In this document: piece by piece, positions 14,772-23,215 of the stretch | Layout: every line of letters begins with the position of its first letter | Numbering within the stretch: position 1 is the stretch's first letter | NCBI GenBank assembly: GCA_030602715.1 | Contig: JAUVZD010000004.1 | Coordinates: 124,001-188,000, forward strand | Source: Candidatus Coatesiibacteriota bacterium | GTDB taxonomy: Bacteria > RBG-13-66-14 > B26-G2 > JAUVZD01 | DNA: 64,000 nt | Direction of reading: 5' to 3' | Translations under genes and position numbers: made by a program | The notes under the pieces: generated by a model | What the model was told of the DNA's origin: nothing | What the model saw: only the letters and a program-made list of their open reading frames with translations | Database searches by the model: none

Positions 14772-15935
14772 TTATCCCTTTTCCGGTCGGATGAGGTCAT
14801 TGGGGTCATAGCCCCCCTTTTCAAAGAAGATTCTCTCCGGGTCGGCGAAGAAGCAGGCAAGCTCCTGCTCGGTGGGAAAAATTTCCACGGGCAGGCGGTT
14901 TCTCATGCGCAGGTGGTGCTCCAGGATCATATTTGCCGGATACTCCAGATAGTTAGTGGGCTCCATATAGCAAGTCATATGACAGCCCTTGTCACATTCG
15001 GGCATGGGATACTTGCGGAAGGCTTTCTGCATCAGATAATGGAGGGAGGGAACATCCAGCAGGTTGCCGATGATGCGCTTCAGCTTGATGCAGGGGTAGA
15101 AGACATCGCCGTTGGGCAGTATTTTGGGCACCAGGGTGGGGTAGCACTTATGGGGCAGAAAATCCAGGATGTCCTCCAAGAAGAGCATGGTGGAGATTAT
15201 CGGTCGCTTGTCCTTCTTGAGACTGATTAAGTCCTTAATCAATCGGCGATATTTGTCGCTTTCCTTCAAGACCACATTGGGCAGAGTGCCGTCAATCTGT
15301 GGAGCCGGGCTGAAGCTGGCACCCACCCTTTCGCAGAAGTCAAGAACCCGGGGTACACCCTCCAGGGTGTCCGGGGTGATGACGCAGTTGACATTGAGCT
15401 CAAACTTTAACTCATCCTGGCGAGTGGCATAGTGGGCTACTATCTTTTTGACCTCCCGGGTGGCACCGTCAACCCCCAGAACCTTATCCCAGTGCTCCTC
15501 GTTCAGACTGTCCAGGCTCACAATTATGTAATCAACATATTTGAGCACCTCCTCCTTCTCCGGCAGAAGGAGGGAGTTGGTATTGAGCACCACCGGGGCA
15601 AAGCCCATCCGCCGCACCTCTTTCATTATCTCCACGATGTCGTCTCGGGTCAGCGGCTCCCCGCCGGTGATATTCAGAGCCGGGTTGTGCGGACGGATGC
15701 GGGAGATTATCTCCAGCACTGTGGCGGTGTCCACCTCCTCAAACTTCTGGTGGATATAACCGCAGTAAGAGCATTTCAGGTTGCAGATGTGGGTGATGTT
15801 ATAGCTGGGAAGCATGGGAAAGAGCTGGGTGGTCCTCTTAATCTTCAGCCGATAGATATTGCGCAGGAGGTTTATCACCCACTCCAGCGATACCCGATGG
15901 AATTTATTCTTCGGTTCCCTGTCGTCTCTAATCAT
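14772..15935 (-). CDS. Radical SAM enzyme
   Basis: A 387-residue radical S-adenosylmethionine enzyme. The cluster motif CNLKCSYC (C-x3-C-x2-C, Cys51/55/58) is followed by NITGGEPLTR (SAM-binding GGE) and VSLDSLNEEHWD. The C-terminal half has extra cysteines (HKCYPTL, FYPCIK, ECDKGCHMTC) that may hold an auxiliary cluster as in SPASM/twitch enzymes. Start ATG at 15935 lies eight bases after GGAG. It sits with a ferredoxin (electron donor), a UbiA prenyltransferase, a polysaccharide deacetylase and a patatin, so a membrane lipid or lipid-linked substrate is likely. HpnH-type enzymes have a similar build, but I cannot assign a reaction. Confidence 0.85.
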   Translation of the reverse strand: MIRDDREPKNKFHRVSLEWVINLLRNIYRLKIKRTTQLFPMLPSYNITHICNLKCSYCGYIHQKFEEVDTATVLEIISRIRPHNPALNITGGEPLTRDDIVEIMKEVRRMGFAPVVLNTNSLLLPEKEEVLKYVDYIIVSLDSLNEEHWDKVLGVDGATREVKKIVAHYATRQDELKFELNVNCVITPDTLEGVPRVLDFCERVGASFSPAPQIDGTLPNVVLKESDKYRRLIKDLISLKKDKRPIISTMLFLEDILDFLPHKCYPTLVPKILPNGDVFYPCIKLKRIIGNLLDVPSLHYLMQKAFRKYPMPECDKGCHMTCYMEPTNYLEYPANMILEHHLRMRNRLPVEIFPTEQELACFFADPERIFFEKGGYDPNDLIRPEKG

Positions 15936-16023
15936 TAGCAATACTCCAAATTACATTTCTCCCGACCGTTCATCCCCTCTTGCTTCCGCCCATCAGCAAG
16001 AATTCCTCATTTCCAAGCCTTCA

Positions 16024-16230
16024 TCACTCCCCGGTGCTGTCAAGAGATATACACCCCATGGGACATACTTTTACGCAATAGCCGCAGTGGTTACAACGCT
16101 CCTCGTAGAATATAAGATATTGTGCGGCAAGCTCCAGAGCCAACCGGGGACAGACCGCAACGCAACCGCCACAGATGCCACAGAGGGTGCGGTCAATAAA
16201 GAGAGTTTTTTCTAAACTCTTCTCAGCCAT
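16024..16230 (-). CDS. 2x[4Fe-4S] ferredoxin
   Basis: A 68-residue protein with two full cluster motifs, CGICGGCVAVCP and CNHCGYCVKVCP (each C-x2-C-x2-C-x3-CP). Such ferredoxins carry low-potential electrons in the cytosol. Its place directly before the radical SAM gene in reading order suggests that it supplies the electron for SAM cleavage. The ORF begins ATGGCTGAG; a clear ribosome site is not seen. Confidence 0.9.
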   Translation of the reverse strand: MAEKSLEKTLFIDRTLCGICGGCVAVCPRLALELAAQYLIFYEERCNHCGYCVKVCPMGCISLDSTGE

Positions 16231-16324
16231 TATAACACAGATATTTCATCTTCGGGGAAAAAGCGAACATATTGGGGAATTTTAACAAAAGTGGATTAAA
16301 TATCCACAGAAAAATTTACCACCC

Positions 16325-17347
16325 TCAAAACGGATATTTCAGATTAAAGCGCAGGCGATAATACCACTTGGTTAGTAATATACTACCGATTAGTATCGGC
16401 ACAAACCACCAGAATAGCACTCCCGCCGCCAGAGCAAATATGAATGTGGTCAGCTTATAGGAGACCATATACCACTTAACCCTATCACTAATCAAGGCGA
16501 CGGCGAACAGGGGCAGGGACAGACCAGCTGCGGAGAGACAGAACCAGTCCGACACAATGTATGCCACTGCCACCGAGGCGGTCATAAACAGCAGGGCAAG
16601 AACCCCGCTCGCCCTTCTGCCCATAAACAGGGCCGTGGTCCTCTCCCCGGCGACCAGGTCGCCCTCCATGTCCGCCACCGTGGTGTTGGTGAAGACCCCG
16701 GCAACCGCAAGCATATAGGGAACGGCGTGAATGTATGCCCCCTCCCCGGCGGATAGGGGCGCAATCGCCGCCCAGCCGATGGCGAAGTTCAACATGCCGT
16801 TGCCCACCGCATTGGAGGCGATGTCCAGGAAAGCCCTCCCCTTAAAATGGAAGGGACGCATATTGTAGAGATAACCGAGCAGGATGCTGGCCACGATCAG
16901 GATGCGATATTCCCAACCGAAGAAGGAGGAGACCGCCAGTGCGGCGAGGTAGAGGAGAACAATATAGAGCCACGCCCGGCGCAGGGAGATGATGCCGTCG
17001 GCGATGAAGAAGCACTTGCGGTTCCTGGCATCCGAGACCCTGTCGGCTATCTGGTTCATTATATAGATTCCGCCGACCAGACCGGTGAAAGCCAGGAAGG
17101 TAGCCCCCAGCTTCAGACTGGGCAGAAAGGGAGAGTAGCTAAGTCCAGCAGACCGGGCACCGAAATGATAGCCCAGAAGCAGAAAGAGCCAGACCGGGAT
17201 GAGGATCATCGGTCGCAGGACGAAGAGGTAGTCCAGGGCGGAGAGGAATTTCCCCGCAAAGCCGGGGTAGTCTCTCGCCCTCCCCACCTCTCTTTCCGAA
17301 TCCACAGCTTTGTAGGTCTCCTCGGCTCCGGTCATCCTCCCAGCCAT
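16325..17347 (-). CDS. UbiA-family prenyltransferase
   Basis: A 340-residue integral membrane protein with about eight or nine helices. Both Asp-rich motifs of the UbiA family are present: NQIADRVSDARN (about 97-108, NxxxDxxxD) and DMEGDLVAGERT (about 224-235, DxxxD). These bind prenyl diphosphate through magnesium. Family members make quinones, hemes, chlorophylls or archaeal-type ether lipids. The acceptor is unknown. Start ATG overlaps the deacetylase stop (TAGATG), so the two are coupled. A hydrophilic head of about 35 residues precedes the first helix. Confidence 0.88.
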   Translation of the reverse strand: MAGRMTGAEETYKAVDSEREVGRARDYPGFAGKFLSALDYLFVLRPMILIPVWLFLLLGYHFGARSAGLSYSPFLPSLKLGATFLAFTGLVGGIYIMNQIADRVSDARNRKCFFIADGIISLRRAWLYIVLLYLAALAVSSFFGWEYRILIVASILLGYLYNMRPFHFKGRAFLDIASNAVGNGMLNFAIGWAAIAPLSAGEGAYIHAVPYMLAVAGVFTNTTVADMEGDLVAGERTTALFMGRRASGVLALLFMTASVAVAYIVSDWFCLSAAGLSLPLFAVALISDRVKWYMVSYKLTTFIFALAAGVLFWWFVPILIGSILLTKWYYRLRFNLKYPF

Positions 17348-18262
17348 CTATCCCCCCTCCTTTCCCCGGCTGATAAAATCCTTGGTGGACTGAAAGGCGA
17401 CGGTCAGCGAGGTGAAGAAATTTATCGCCCTGCTCGCCAAGTCTAAAGCACAGAATCCCAGATGAGAGCGCACCATCACCTTGCCCTTGAAAGTGTAGAG
17501 GTTATCTATGATATACACCCCCCGTCGGGTCAGGGCGTAAGCGTCCTGCAGGGCATTCCGCCTCTTAGGGTAGCTTGCCACCGCCCCGTCAAAGCCAGCC
17601 TCCACCACCAACTGCCGCACCCGTTGGTTATATCGCCCAAAGGGGTAGGAGAAGAAGCGCACCTCCTCCCCCAAAAGGTCCTCCAGTGCTCTCTTGGAGC
17701 TTTCTATCTCCTCCCTCACCCGGGGGATGCTCATCCGGGTCAGGTCCCGGTGGGTGCGGGTGTGGGCGCCTACGGTGTGACCCAGCCGGGCGAACTCCCG
17801 AATCTGGTTGGCGTCCAGGTGGCGGAAACCATCCCCTCCCAGGGAGAGGTCCCATCTGTTGACCTTGCCGATGTAATCGGTGATGACGAAGATGGCGCAT
17901 TTGTAGGAAAGCTCCTCCATCGTGGGCAGAGCATGATGATAGAGCGACTGGTAGGCATCGTCAAAGGTGATGAGGAAGCTTTTGGGGCGAGTTTTGTCGT
18001 CACTTAGCAGACCGACCATCTCCGCCAGGGTTATGGTCTCCCACCCCTGCTCCTTAAGGGCGATGAGCTGGGCGCGGAACCACCGCGGTAGGGTGCGGGT
18101 GCCTCCCCATTCAAAATGGGGGTCCACCTTATGATAGAGCAGGATGGGGGGACAGTCCTTCCGGGGCATACCATAACGCAGCCGCCAGTAGAGATAGGCG
18201 GCGGCGAAAAGCAGGATTAAAGCGAGGGGGATGGAAAGCCAGAGCATAAACTCAAACTTCAC
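17348..18262 (-). CDS. Polysaccharide deacetylase (NodB-type), membrane-anchored
   Basis: A 304-residue protein with an N-terminal helix (LWLSIPLALILLFAAAYLYW) as signal anchor and a NodB-homology domain: PPILLYHKVD, the metal/catalytic motif TFDDAYQS, HTRTHRDLT (zinc His pair) and SYPFGRYN. Family enzymes remove N- or O-acetyl groups from sugars, outside the cytoplasmic membrane here. It starts at GTG (18262); the ATG at 18247 is an alternative. Being coupled to the UbiA gene, it may act on a prenyl-linked sugar rather than on a wall polymer; that is inference. Confidence 0.88.
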   Translation of the reverse strand: MKFEFMLWLSIPLALILLFAAAYLYWRLRYGMPRKDCPPILLYHKVDPHFEWGGTRTLPRWFRAQLIALKEQGWETITLAEMVGLLSDDKTRPKSFLITFDDAYQSLYHHALPTMEELSYKCAIFVITDYIGKVNRWDLSLGGDGFRHLDANQIREFARLGHTVGAHTRTHRDLTRMSIPRVREEIESSKRALEDLLGEEVRFFSYPFGRYNQRVRQLVVEAGFDGAVASYPKRRNALQDAYALTRRGVYIIDNLYTFKGKVMVRSHLGFCALDLASRAINFFTSLTVAFQSTKDFISRGKEGG

Positions 18263-18281
18263 CTAGACCGGTTCTGCATCC

Positions 18282-18425
18282 CTAATGCTCGTGGTCTGGC
18301 TCTTGGTTGTGGTCATGCTCATGGTCATCTCCCTGGGCTTGCTTGCGAGCAAGCTCCTCGGTAACCTCCCGTGGGTCCCGCTCCATATCCTTCCCGCAAG
18401 GACAGTCTTCTCCTCCATCACACAT
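18282..18425 (-). CDS. 47-residue His/Cys/Asp-rich peptide
   Basis: A short frame with a good ribosome site (AGGAG, seven bases before ATG). The start reads MCDGGEDCPCGKDMER and the end is histidine-rich, DDHEHDHNQEPDHEH. Three cysteines near the N-terminus and seven residues of alternating His/Asp/Glu at the end suggest metal binding (nickel, zinc or cobalt). No family is recognised. It lies in the same direction between the M16 peptidase and the deacetylase genes, and fills an otherwise empty 207-base gap. Confidence 0.6.
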   Translation of the reverse strand: MCDGGEDCPCGKDMERDPREVTEELARKQAQGDDHEHDHNQEPDHEH

Positions 18426-18470
18426 TTTCATTCTCCTATTGAATCTATCTTCCCAAATTTTACGAACGGA

Positions 18471-19739
18471 TTAGAACAGCTTACCGGCATCCTTGCCCAA
18501 AGCTACCATAGGGATGGCATCGGTGTCAAATAGCTCCTCGGCAAGCTCACCCACCTCCTGCCGGGTCACCGCATCTATAAGTTCCATAGTCTCCTCCATC
18601 TGCAGCTGATAGCCCAGATAGAACTCCTGATTTGCCAGCCGGAAGGCGCGGGTGGGGGTGTGCTCCAGGGATAGGGCAAGTGAACCTTTGAGATATTCCT
18701 TGGAGCGGTGCAGTTCATCATCACTTATCCCCCCTCCGACCAGGTGGGACAGCTCCTCTCGTACGGCGTCTATCGCCTTCTTTGCCCCCTTAGGGTGGGT
18801 GGCGCAGTAAATCACCAGAATCCCGCACTCGGAGAAGAATTTCAAGAGGGACTGCACATGATAGACCAGACCCAGCTCCTCCCTGAGCTTCTGGAAGAGG
18901 CGGGAGCTCATAGTCCCCCCCAGGACAGCGTCCATTACCAGAAGCACATAACGGCGCTTATCGCTGAAGGCGACGGTGGGACATCCCAGGCAGAGATGGG
19001 TCATCTCTAAAGGTCGCTCCTCAAAGCGGAGAGGGACCCTCGGCTCAGCGGGGTCCGGCTCATTTTCATCCCCCTGCCAGCTCAATTTCGGCTCAAGATA
19101 GGTCTCCACCAGACCGACCAGCTTGCGGTGTTCCACGGAACCGCTTGCGGAGACGATGACATTGGGCAGGGTATAATGTTCGGCTAAGAAAGCAAGAAGC
19201 GCCCCCCTGCTGACATCGGAGACGGTGTCTTTATACCCCACCACCTGATGAAAAAATTGGGGGTTATTCACAGTCGCCCCCAATATCATCTCCTGCACCT
19301 TCTCCTCCGGAGTATCCTCATAGGAGCCAATCTCCTCTATTATTACCCGCTTCTCCTTGGCAAGCTCCGACTCCTCCAGGAGGGAAGAGGTGAGCATATC
19401 GGAGATTAGCTCAAAGGCGGTCTCCAGATGAAGGTCTATGACCTGAGCAAAGTAGCAGGTCATCTCCTTTCCGGTGAAACCGTTCAGTCTTCCCCCGACC
19501 TCCTCCAGGGTTTGGGCAATCTGCCGGACATTGCGCTTCTCGGTCCCCTTGAAGAACATGTGTTCTACTAAATGGGAGATTCCTGCCCAGGCGACCGGCT
19601 CATTCCGAGAACCGCAACCCACACAAATGTTGACCGCCGCAGACCTGGCAGAGGGAACATACTCGCTTACCACCCTAATCCCGCCTGTTGTGGTCCTTCT
19701 TTCTATGGTCTTCTTGCCGCTGCCTACTCTGTCGGTCAC
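18471..19739 (-). CDS. M16 family zinc peptidase (processing-peptidase-like)
   Basis: A 422-residue M16 peptidase. The inverted zinc motif HLVEHMFFKGT (HxxEH) is at about 56-60 and is preceded by the typical GSRNEP segment; the downstream acidic zinc ligand falls in the KEKRVIIEEI region. The C-terminal M16 domain follows (PTRAFRLANQEFYLG). Such enzymes, often called YmxG or PqqL-like, degrade small peptides in the cytosol or periplasm; no signal peptide is seen. It starts at GTG with GGAGG upstream, 65 bases inside the end of pnp, so the two are coupled. pnp followed by an M16 gene is a widespread order. Confidence 0.92.
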   Translation of the reverse strand: MTDRVGSGKKTIERRTTTGGIRVVSEYVPSARSAAVNICVGCGSRNEPVAWAGISHLVEHMFFKGTEKRNVRQIAQTLEEVGGRLNGFTGKEMTCYFAQVIDLHLETAFELISDMLTSSLLEESELAKEKRVIIEEIGSYEDTPEEKVQEMILGATVNNPQFFHQVVGYKDTVSDVSRGALLAFLAEHYTLPNVIVSASGSVEHRKLVGLVETYLEPKLSWQGDENEPDPAEPRVPLRFEERPLEMTHLCLGCPTVAFSDKRRYVLLVMDAVLGGTMSSRLFQKLREELGLVYHVQSLLKFFSECGILVIYCATHPKGAKKAIDAVREELSHLVGGGISDDELHRSKEYLKGSLALSLEHTPTRAFRLANQEFYLGYQLQMEETMELIDAVTRQEVGELAEELFDTDAIPMVALGKDAGKLF

Positions 19740-21855
19740 CGCCGCTTCCTCCCTGTTGTTCCAGCAACACCGCCTTACGGCTCAGGTTGACCCTGTCCAT
19801 ATTGTCAATCTCCACCACCTTCACAGTTATCTCATCCCCCACCTTGACCACATCCTCAACCCGGTTCACCCGCTTGGTATCCAACTTGGAGATGTGCACC
19901 AGTCCCTCCTGACCGGGCATTATCTCCACGAAGGCTCCGAAATTCATCAGGCGGGTTACTTTACCGGTGTAGGTCTTTCCCACCTCGGGTTCGGCGGTCA
20001 GCTCCTCTATAATCTTCTGTGCTTTAGCCGACGACTCCGGCTCGGTGGAGGCGATTAGAACGCCGCCGTCGTCATCTATCTCTATCTTACAGCCGGTCTC
20101 CTCAACAATTTTGCGAATCATCTTCCCTCCGGGACCGATGACATCCCCTATCTTATCCACAGGAATCTGTATGAGGGTGATGCGCGGCGCATACTGCGAT
20201 AACTCCTCTCGGGGCGCAGCAATCACCCGGTTCATCGCCTCCAATATCTCCAATCGCGCTTGACGAGCCTTCTCCAGCCCCTCCTCTATCACCTGGGAGG
20301 ATATACCGCTGACCTTGAGGTCCATCTGAATGGCGGTTATCCCTTCGGCGGTGCCAGCCACCTTCAAGTCCATCTGACCGATGTGGTCCTCCAATCCTTG
20401 AATGTCGGAGAGCAGTTGATAACGACCGCCCTCGTCACTTATCAAGCCCATAGCCACGCCGGCTACCGCCGCTTTAACCGGAACCCCGGCGTCCATAAGC
20501 GCCAGACTACCCCCGCAGACCGTTGCCATGGAGGAAGAGCCGTTGGACTCCAGGATGTCGGAGACCAGGCGGATGGTGTAGGGAAATTCTTCCTTATCCG
20601 GCACCACTGAGAGCAAAGCCCGCTCGGCGAGGGCTCCATGTCCTATCTCCCTGCGCCCCACGCCGCGAATCATGCGCACCTCGCCCACGGAGAAAGGCGG
20701 GAAGTTGTAGTGCAGCATAAATTTTTTGCGATAATCCCTCTCCAGGGCGTCTATAATCTGCTCGTCACCGGTGGTGCCCAATGTTGTAACCACCAAAGCC
20801 TGCGTCTGCCCCCGGGTGAACAAGCCCGAACCGTGCGTTCTCGGGAGAATCCCCACCTGAACATCCAGGGGGCGTATCTCATCCACACCTCGTCCGTCGG
20901 AGCGACGCCCCTCGTCCAGGACCAGTTTGGTCAGAGTTTCCTTCTCTAAAATTCCGACCATTGTGCCAACATCCTCCTCGGTGACAGCCCCCTCCTCACC
21001 CAATTTCTCCGGGTCCACCAGGGTGGAGACCAACTCCTCAAGAAGCTCCCTGCGGACTTTACAGTTCTCCTCCTTCTCCTTGATCTGGATATTGGCGTAG
21101 ATGCGGTCAAAATATTGACTGCGCACCCGTGCAAGCAGTTCCTCATCAACGGCAAAAGAGGAATATTCCATCTTCGGCTTGCCCAGCTTCTCCACCATCT
21201 CCAATTGGACGGCGATCAACTTCTTTATCTGTTGGTGAGCCACCTCTATCGCCTCCACTACCACCCCCTCGGCGACGAAACGGGCGTTGCCCTCCAGCAT
21301 GACCACCGCTTGCTCGGTCCCGACGATCACCAAATTCAGGTCGCTCTCCTCCAACTGCTGAAAGGTGGGATTGACCAACAGCTTACCGTCCACCCGCCCG
21401 ATACGCACCGCTCCTATCGGTCCTGCAAATGGAATAGCGGAGATGGAGAGAGCCGCTGAGGCGCCGTTTATGGCTAAAATATCGGTGTCGTTCTCCATGT
21501 CGGCGGAGAGGGTATAAACAATGATCTGTACCTCGTTGCGGAAACCTTCGGGGAAAAGGGGACGACAGGGACGGTCAATGCGCCGACAGGTCAATATCTC
21601 CTTCTCCGAGGGTCGTCCCTCACGCTTAAAGAACCCACCGGGGATCTTCCCTGCGGCATAGGTCTTTTCTCTATACTCCACCATGAGCGGGAGGAAGTCC
21701 AGTCCTTCTCGTGGCTCTTCAGTGGCGCAAGCGGTCGCTAAAATTATAGAATCCCCAAAGCGGACTTCAACCGCACCATCAGCCAGCTTGGCAAGCTCTC
21801 CGGTGGAAAAGATAAACTTTCGCCCACTGATATCAACTTCAAATATCTCTTTCAA
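19675..21855 (-). CDS. pnp: Polyribonucleotide nucleotidyltransferase (PNPase)
   Basis: A phosphorolytic 3'-5' exoribonuclease of about 726 residues. Two RNase PH domains (AAGKIPGGFFKREGRPSE in the first; RTHGSGLFTRGQTQAL and GDEQIIDALERDYRKKF in the second) are followed by a KH domain (IGDVIGPGGKMIRKI) and an S1 domain (YTGKVTRLMNFGAFVEI). I place the start at the TTG at 21855, seven bases after AAGGAG, giving (M)KEIFEV; the TTG two codons earlier lies too close to the ribosome site. It follows rpsO, the classical order. The end overlaps the M16 peptidase gene. Confidence 0.97.
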   Translation of the reverse strand: MKEIFEVDISGRKFIFSTGELAKLADGAVEVRFGDSIILATACATEEPREGLDFLPLMVEYREKTYAAGKIPGGFFKREGRPSEKEILTCRRIDRPCRPLFPEGFRNEVQIIVYTLSADMENDTDILAINGASAALSISAIPFAGPIGAVRIGRVDGKLLVNPTFQQLEESDLNLVIVGTEQAVVMLEGNARFVAEGVVVEAIEVAHQQIKKLIAVQLEMVEKLGKPKMEYSSFAVDEELLARVRSQYFDRIYANIQIKEKEENCKVRRELLEELVSTLVDPEKLGEEGAVTEEDVGTMVGILEKETLTKLVLDEGRRSDGRGVDEIRPLDVQVGILPRTHGSGLFTRGQTQALVVTTLGTTGDEQIIDALERDYRKKFMLHYNFPPFSVGEVRMIRGVGRREIGHGALAERALLSVVPDKEEFPYTIRLVSDILESNGSSSMATVCGGSLALMDAGVPVKAAVAGVAMGLISDEGGRYQLLSDIQGLEDHIGQMDLKVAGTAEGITAIQMDLKVSGISSQVIEEGLEKARQARLEILEAMNRVIAAPREELSQYAPRITLIQIPVDKIGDVIGPGGKMIRKIVEETGCKIEIDDDGGVLIASTEPESSAKAQKIIEELTAEPEVGKTYTGKVTRLMNFGAFVEIMPGQEGLVHISKLDTKRVNRVEDVVKVGDEITVKVVEIDNMDRVNLSRKAVLLEQQGGSGGDRQSRQRQEDHRKKDHNRRD

Positions 21856-21902
21856 AATCAATCTCCTTATTTATCCGCCATATTTCCTTAGAAAATCCCG
21901 GG

Positions 21903-22172
21903 TTAACGTCGGATTTCCAATTCAGCGATTATCTTGCGATAACGATTGATGTCTTTAGCCTTCAGATAGTCAAGCAACCGACGCCTCTTACCCACCAGGC
22001 GCAGAAGACCCATACGAGAATGTAAATCCTTTTTGTGGGTGGAAAGATGCTCGGTCAGATAGTCTATCCTCTTGGTAAATATCCCGATCTGAACCTCCGG
22101 TGAACCGGTATCGGTCGCATGTTGGCGGTGGCTGGCAATCAGCTCCTCTTTGGCTTCTTTTCCCAGAGCCAT
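21903..22172 (-). CDS. rpsO: Ribosomal protein uS15
   Basis: An 89-residue 30S protein that binds 16S rRNA early in assembly. The full family pattern is present: [44 protein letters not shown]. Length is standard. It lies between ribF and pnp, the common truB-ribF-rpsO-pnp order. Start is ATG with GGAGGTGAATC upstream. Confidence 0.98.
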   Translation of the reverse strand: MALGKEAKEELIASHRQHATDTGSPEVQIGIFTKRIDYLTEHLSTHKKDLHSRMGLLRLVGKRRRLLDYLKAKDINRYRKIIAELEIRR

Positions 22173-22276
22173 AATTTCTATGATTCACCTCCCTGCTTAT
22201 TCAAGCCGAAAAAGTCCTTGCTTCATATTCTAACAAAATTTAATCACCACTTCAATAGCGTTCAAATCATCGACGC

Positions 22277-23215
22277 TCAACTGATGGACTGCGCCTGCCC
22301 CTGCATTATTTCCAGAGTGGTGGATATATCCCTCCGTATCTGCTTTTTCAATTTGTCGGGGTGGGAGAAATACCTCTCCGCCCTTATCTTAGCCAGAAGG
22401 TCCAGAGTGATCTTCTGACCGTAGAAATTGCCCTCAAAATCCAGCAGGTGAACTTCCACCAATCTATCCCCCCGTCCAAAAGAGGGACGGTTGCCGATGT
22501 TGACCACCCCCGCTCTCCTTCCGAAATCCCCTCTACACCAGGCGGCGAATACCCCCGACGGAGAGATCACCCCCCGAGGAACGGCTACATTTGCGGTGGG
22601 AATCTGCAGTTGCTCCTCCCCACGCCCGGAACCGCTCACCACCACCCCTTCCAGGCTGAAAGGCTTTCCGAGAAACTCCCTTGCCAGCTGCATCTCGCCT
22701 TTCAGAATCATCCGACGCAGTTCGGTGGAGCTTATGTTCACCCCGTTGTGGCTCAGAGTGGGTATGACCAATATCTCCAATCCCACCTTGCGGGCTATCC
22801 GGCAAAGTTTTTCGGGGGTTCCCTTCCTGCCACGACCCAGACCGTGGCTCTCTCCCATCACCAGAAGGTGGGCTTTGAGCCGACCGACCAACTCAGTGGT
22901 TACGAACTCCTCCGCCTCCATATCCGCCATCCGTTCATCAAAGTGGCTAAGGACCACACCACCTACATTCCAGAAGGAGATTCCCCGCAGGCGAGAGGAG
23001 AAGGACATCAACAACGGTGGAGCCTCGCCTCTCAGATGCTCGGCCGGATGACGGAAGAAGGTATAGACCAGGGGAAAGAGCCCTCTGCACTCCGCCTCCT
23101 GCACCAACCTATCCAATACCAACTGATGACCACGATGCAAGCCGTCAAAGTTGCCGATAGCCACCGCACTGGCTTCTATACTTCCATCAAAACTGTGCCG
23201 AAAGACTCTCATCAT
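22277..23215 (-). CDS. ribF: Riboflavin kinase / FAD synthetase
   Basis: A 312-residue bifunctional enzyme turning riboflavin into FMN and then FAD. The N-terminal adenylyltransferase domain shows AIGNFDGLHRGHQ (HxGH nucleotidyl-transfer motif) and ISSTELRRMI. The C-terminal flavokinase domain shows GRGEEQLQIPTANV and GVVNIGNRPSFG. In many relatives the flavokinase motif is GxxxGxPTAN, so GEEQLQIPTAN is slightly divergent. It overlaps truB by four bases (ATGA). No FMN riboswitch is seen upstream. Confidence 0.95.
   Translation of the reverse strand: MMRVFRHSFDGSIEASAVAIGNFDGLHRGHQLVLDRLVQEAECRGLFPLVYTFFRHPAEHLRGEAPPLLMSFSSRLRGISFWNVGGVVLSHFDERMADMEAEEFVTTELVGRLKAHLLVMGESHGLGRGRKGTPEKLCRIARKVGLEILVIPTLSHNGVNISSTELRRMILKGEMQLAREFLGKPFSLEGVVVSGSGRGEEQLQIPTANVAVPRGVISPSGVFAAWCRGDFGRRAGVVNIGNRPSFGRGDRLVEVHLLDFEGNFYGQKITLDLLAKIRAERYFSHPDKLKKQIRRDISTTLEIMQGQAQSIS

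Noticed and set aside
16228-16260. TATAAT at the start of the ferredoxin gene
   Set aside because: It overlaps the start codon and has no matching -35 box, so it is not a usable promoter.
16291-16307. GTGGAT/ATCCAC hairpin between UbiA and ferredoxin genes as terminator
   Set aside because: The stem is six mostly weak pairs and the T-run is interrupted; read-through in the cluster seems more likely, so I did not list it.
18285-18533. 82-codon rightward hydrophobic frame
   Set aside because: It is antisense to the short His-rich gene and to the M16 gene end and has no ribosome site.
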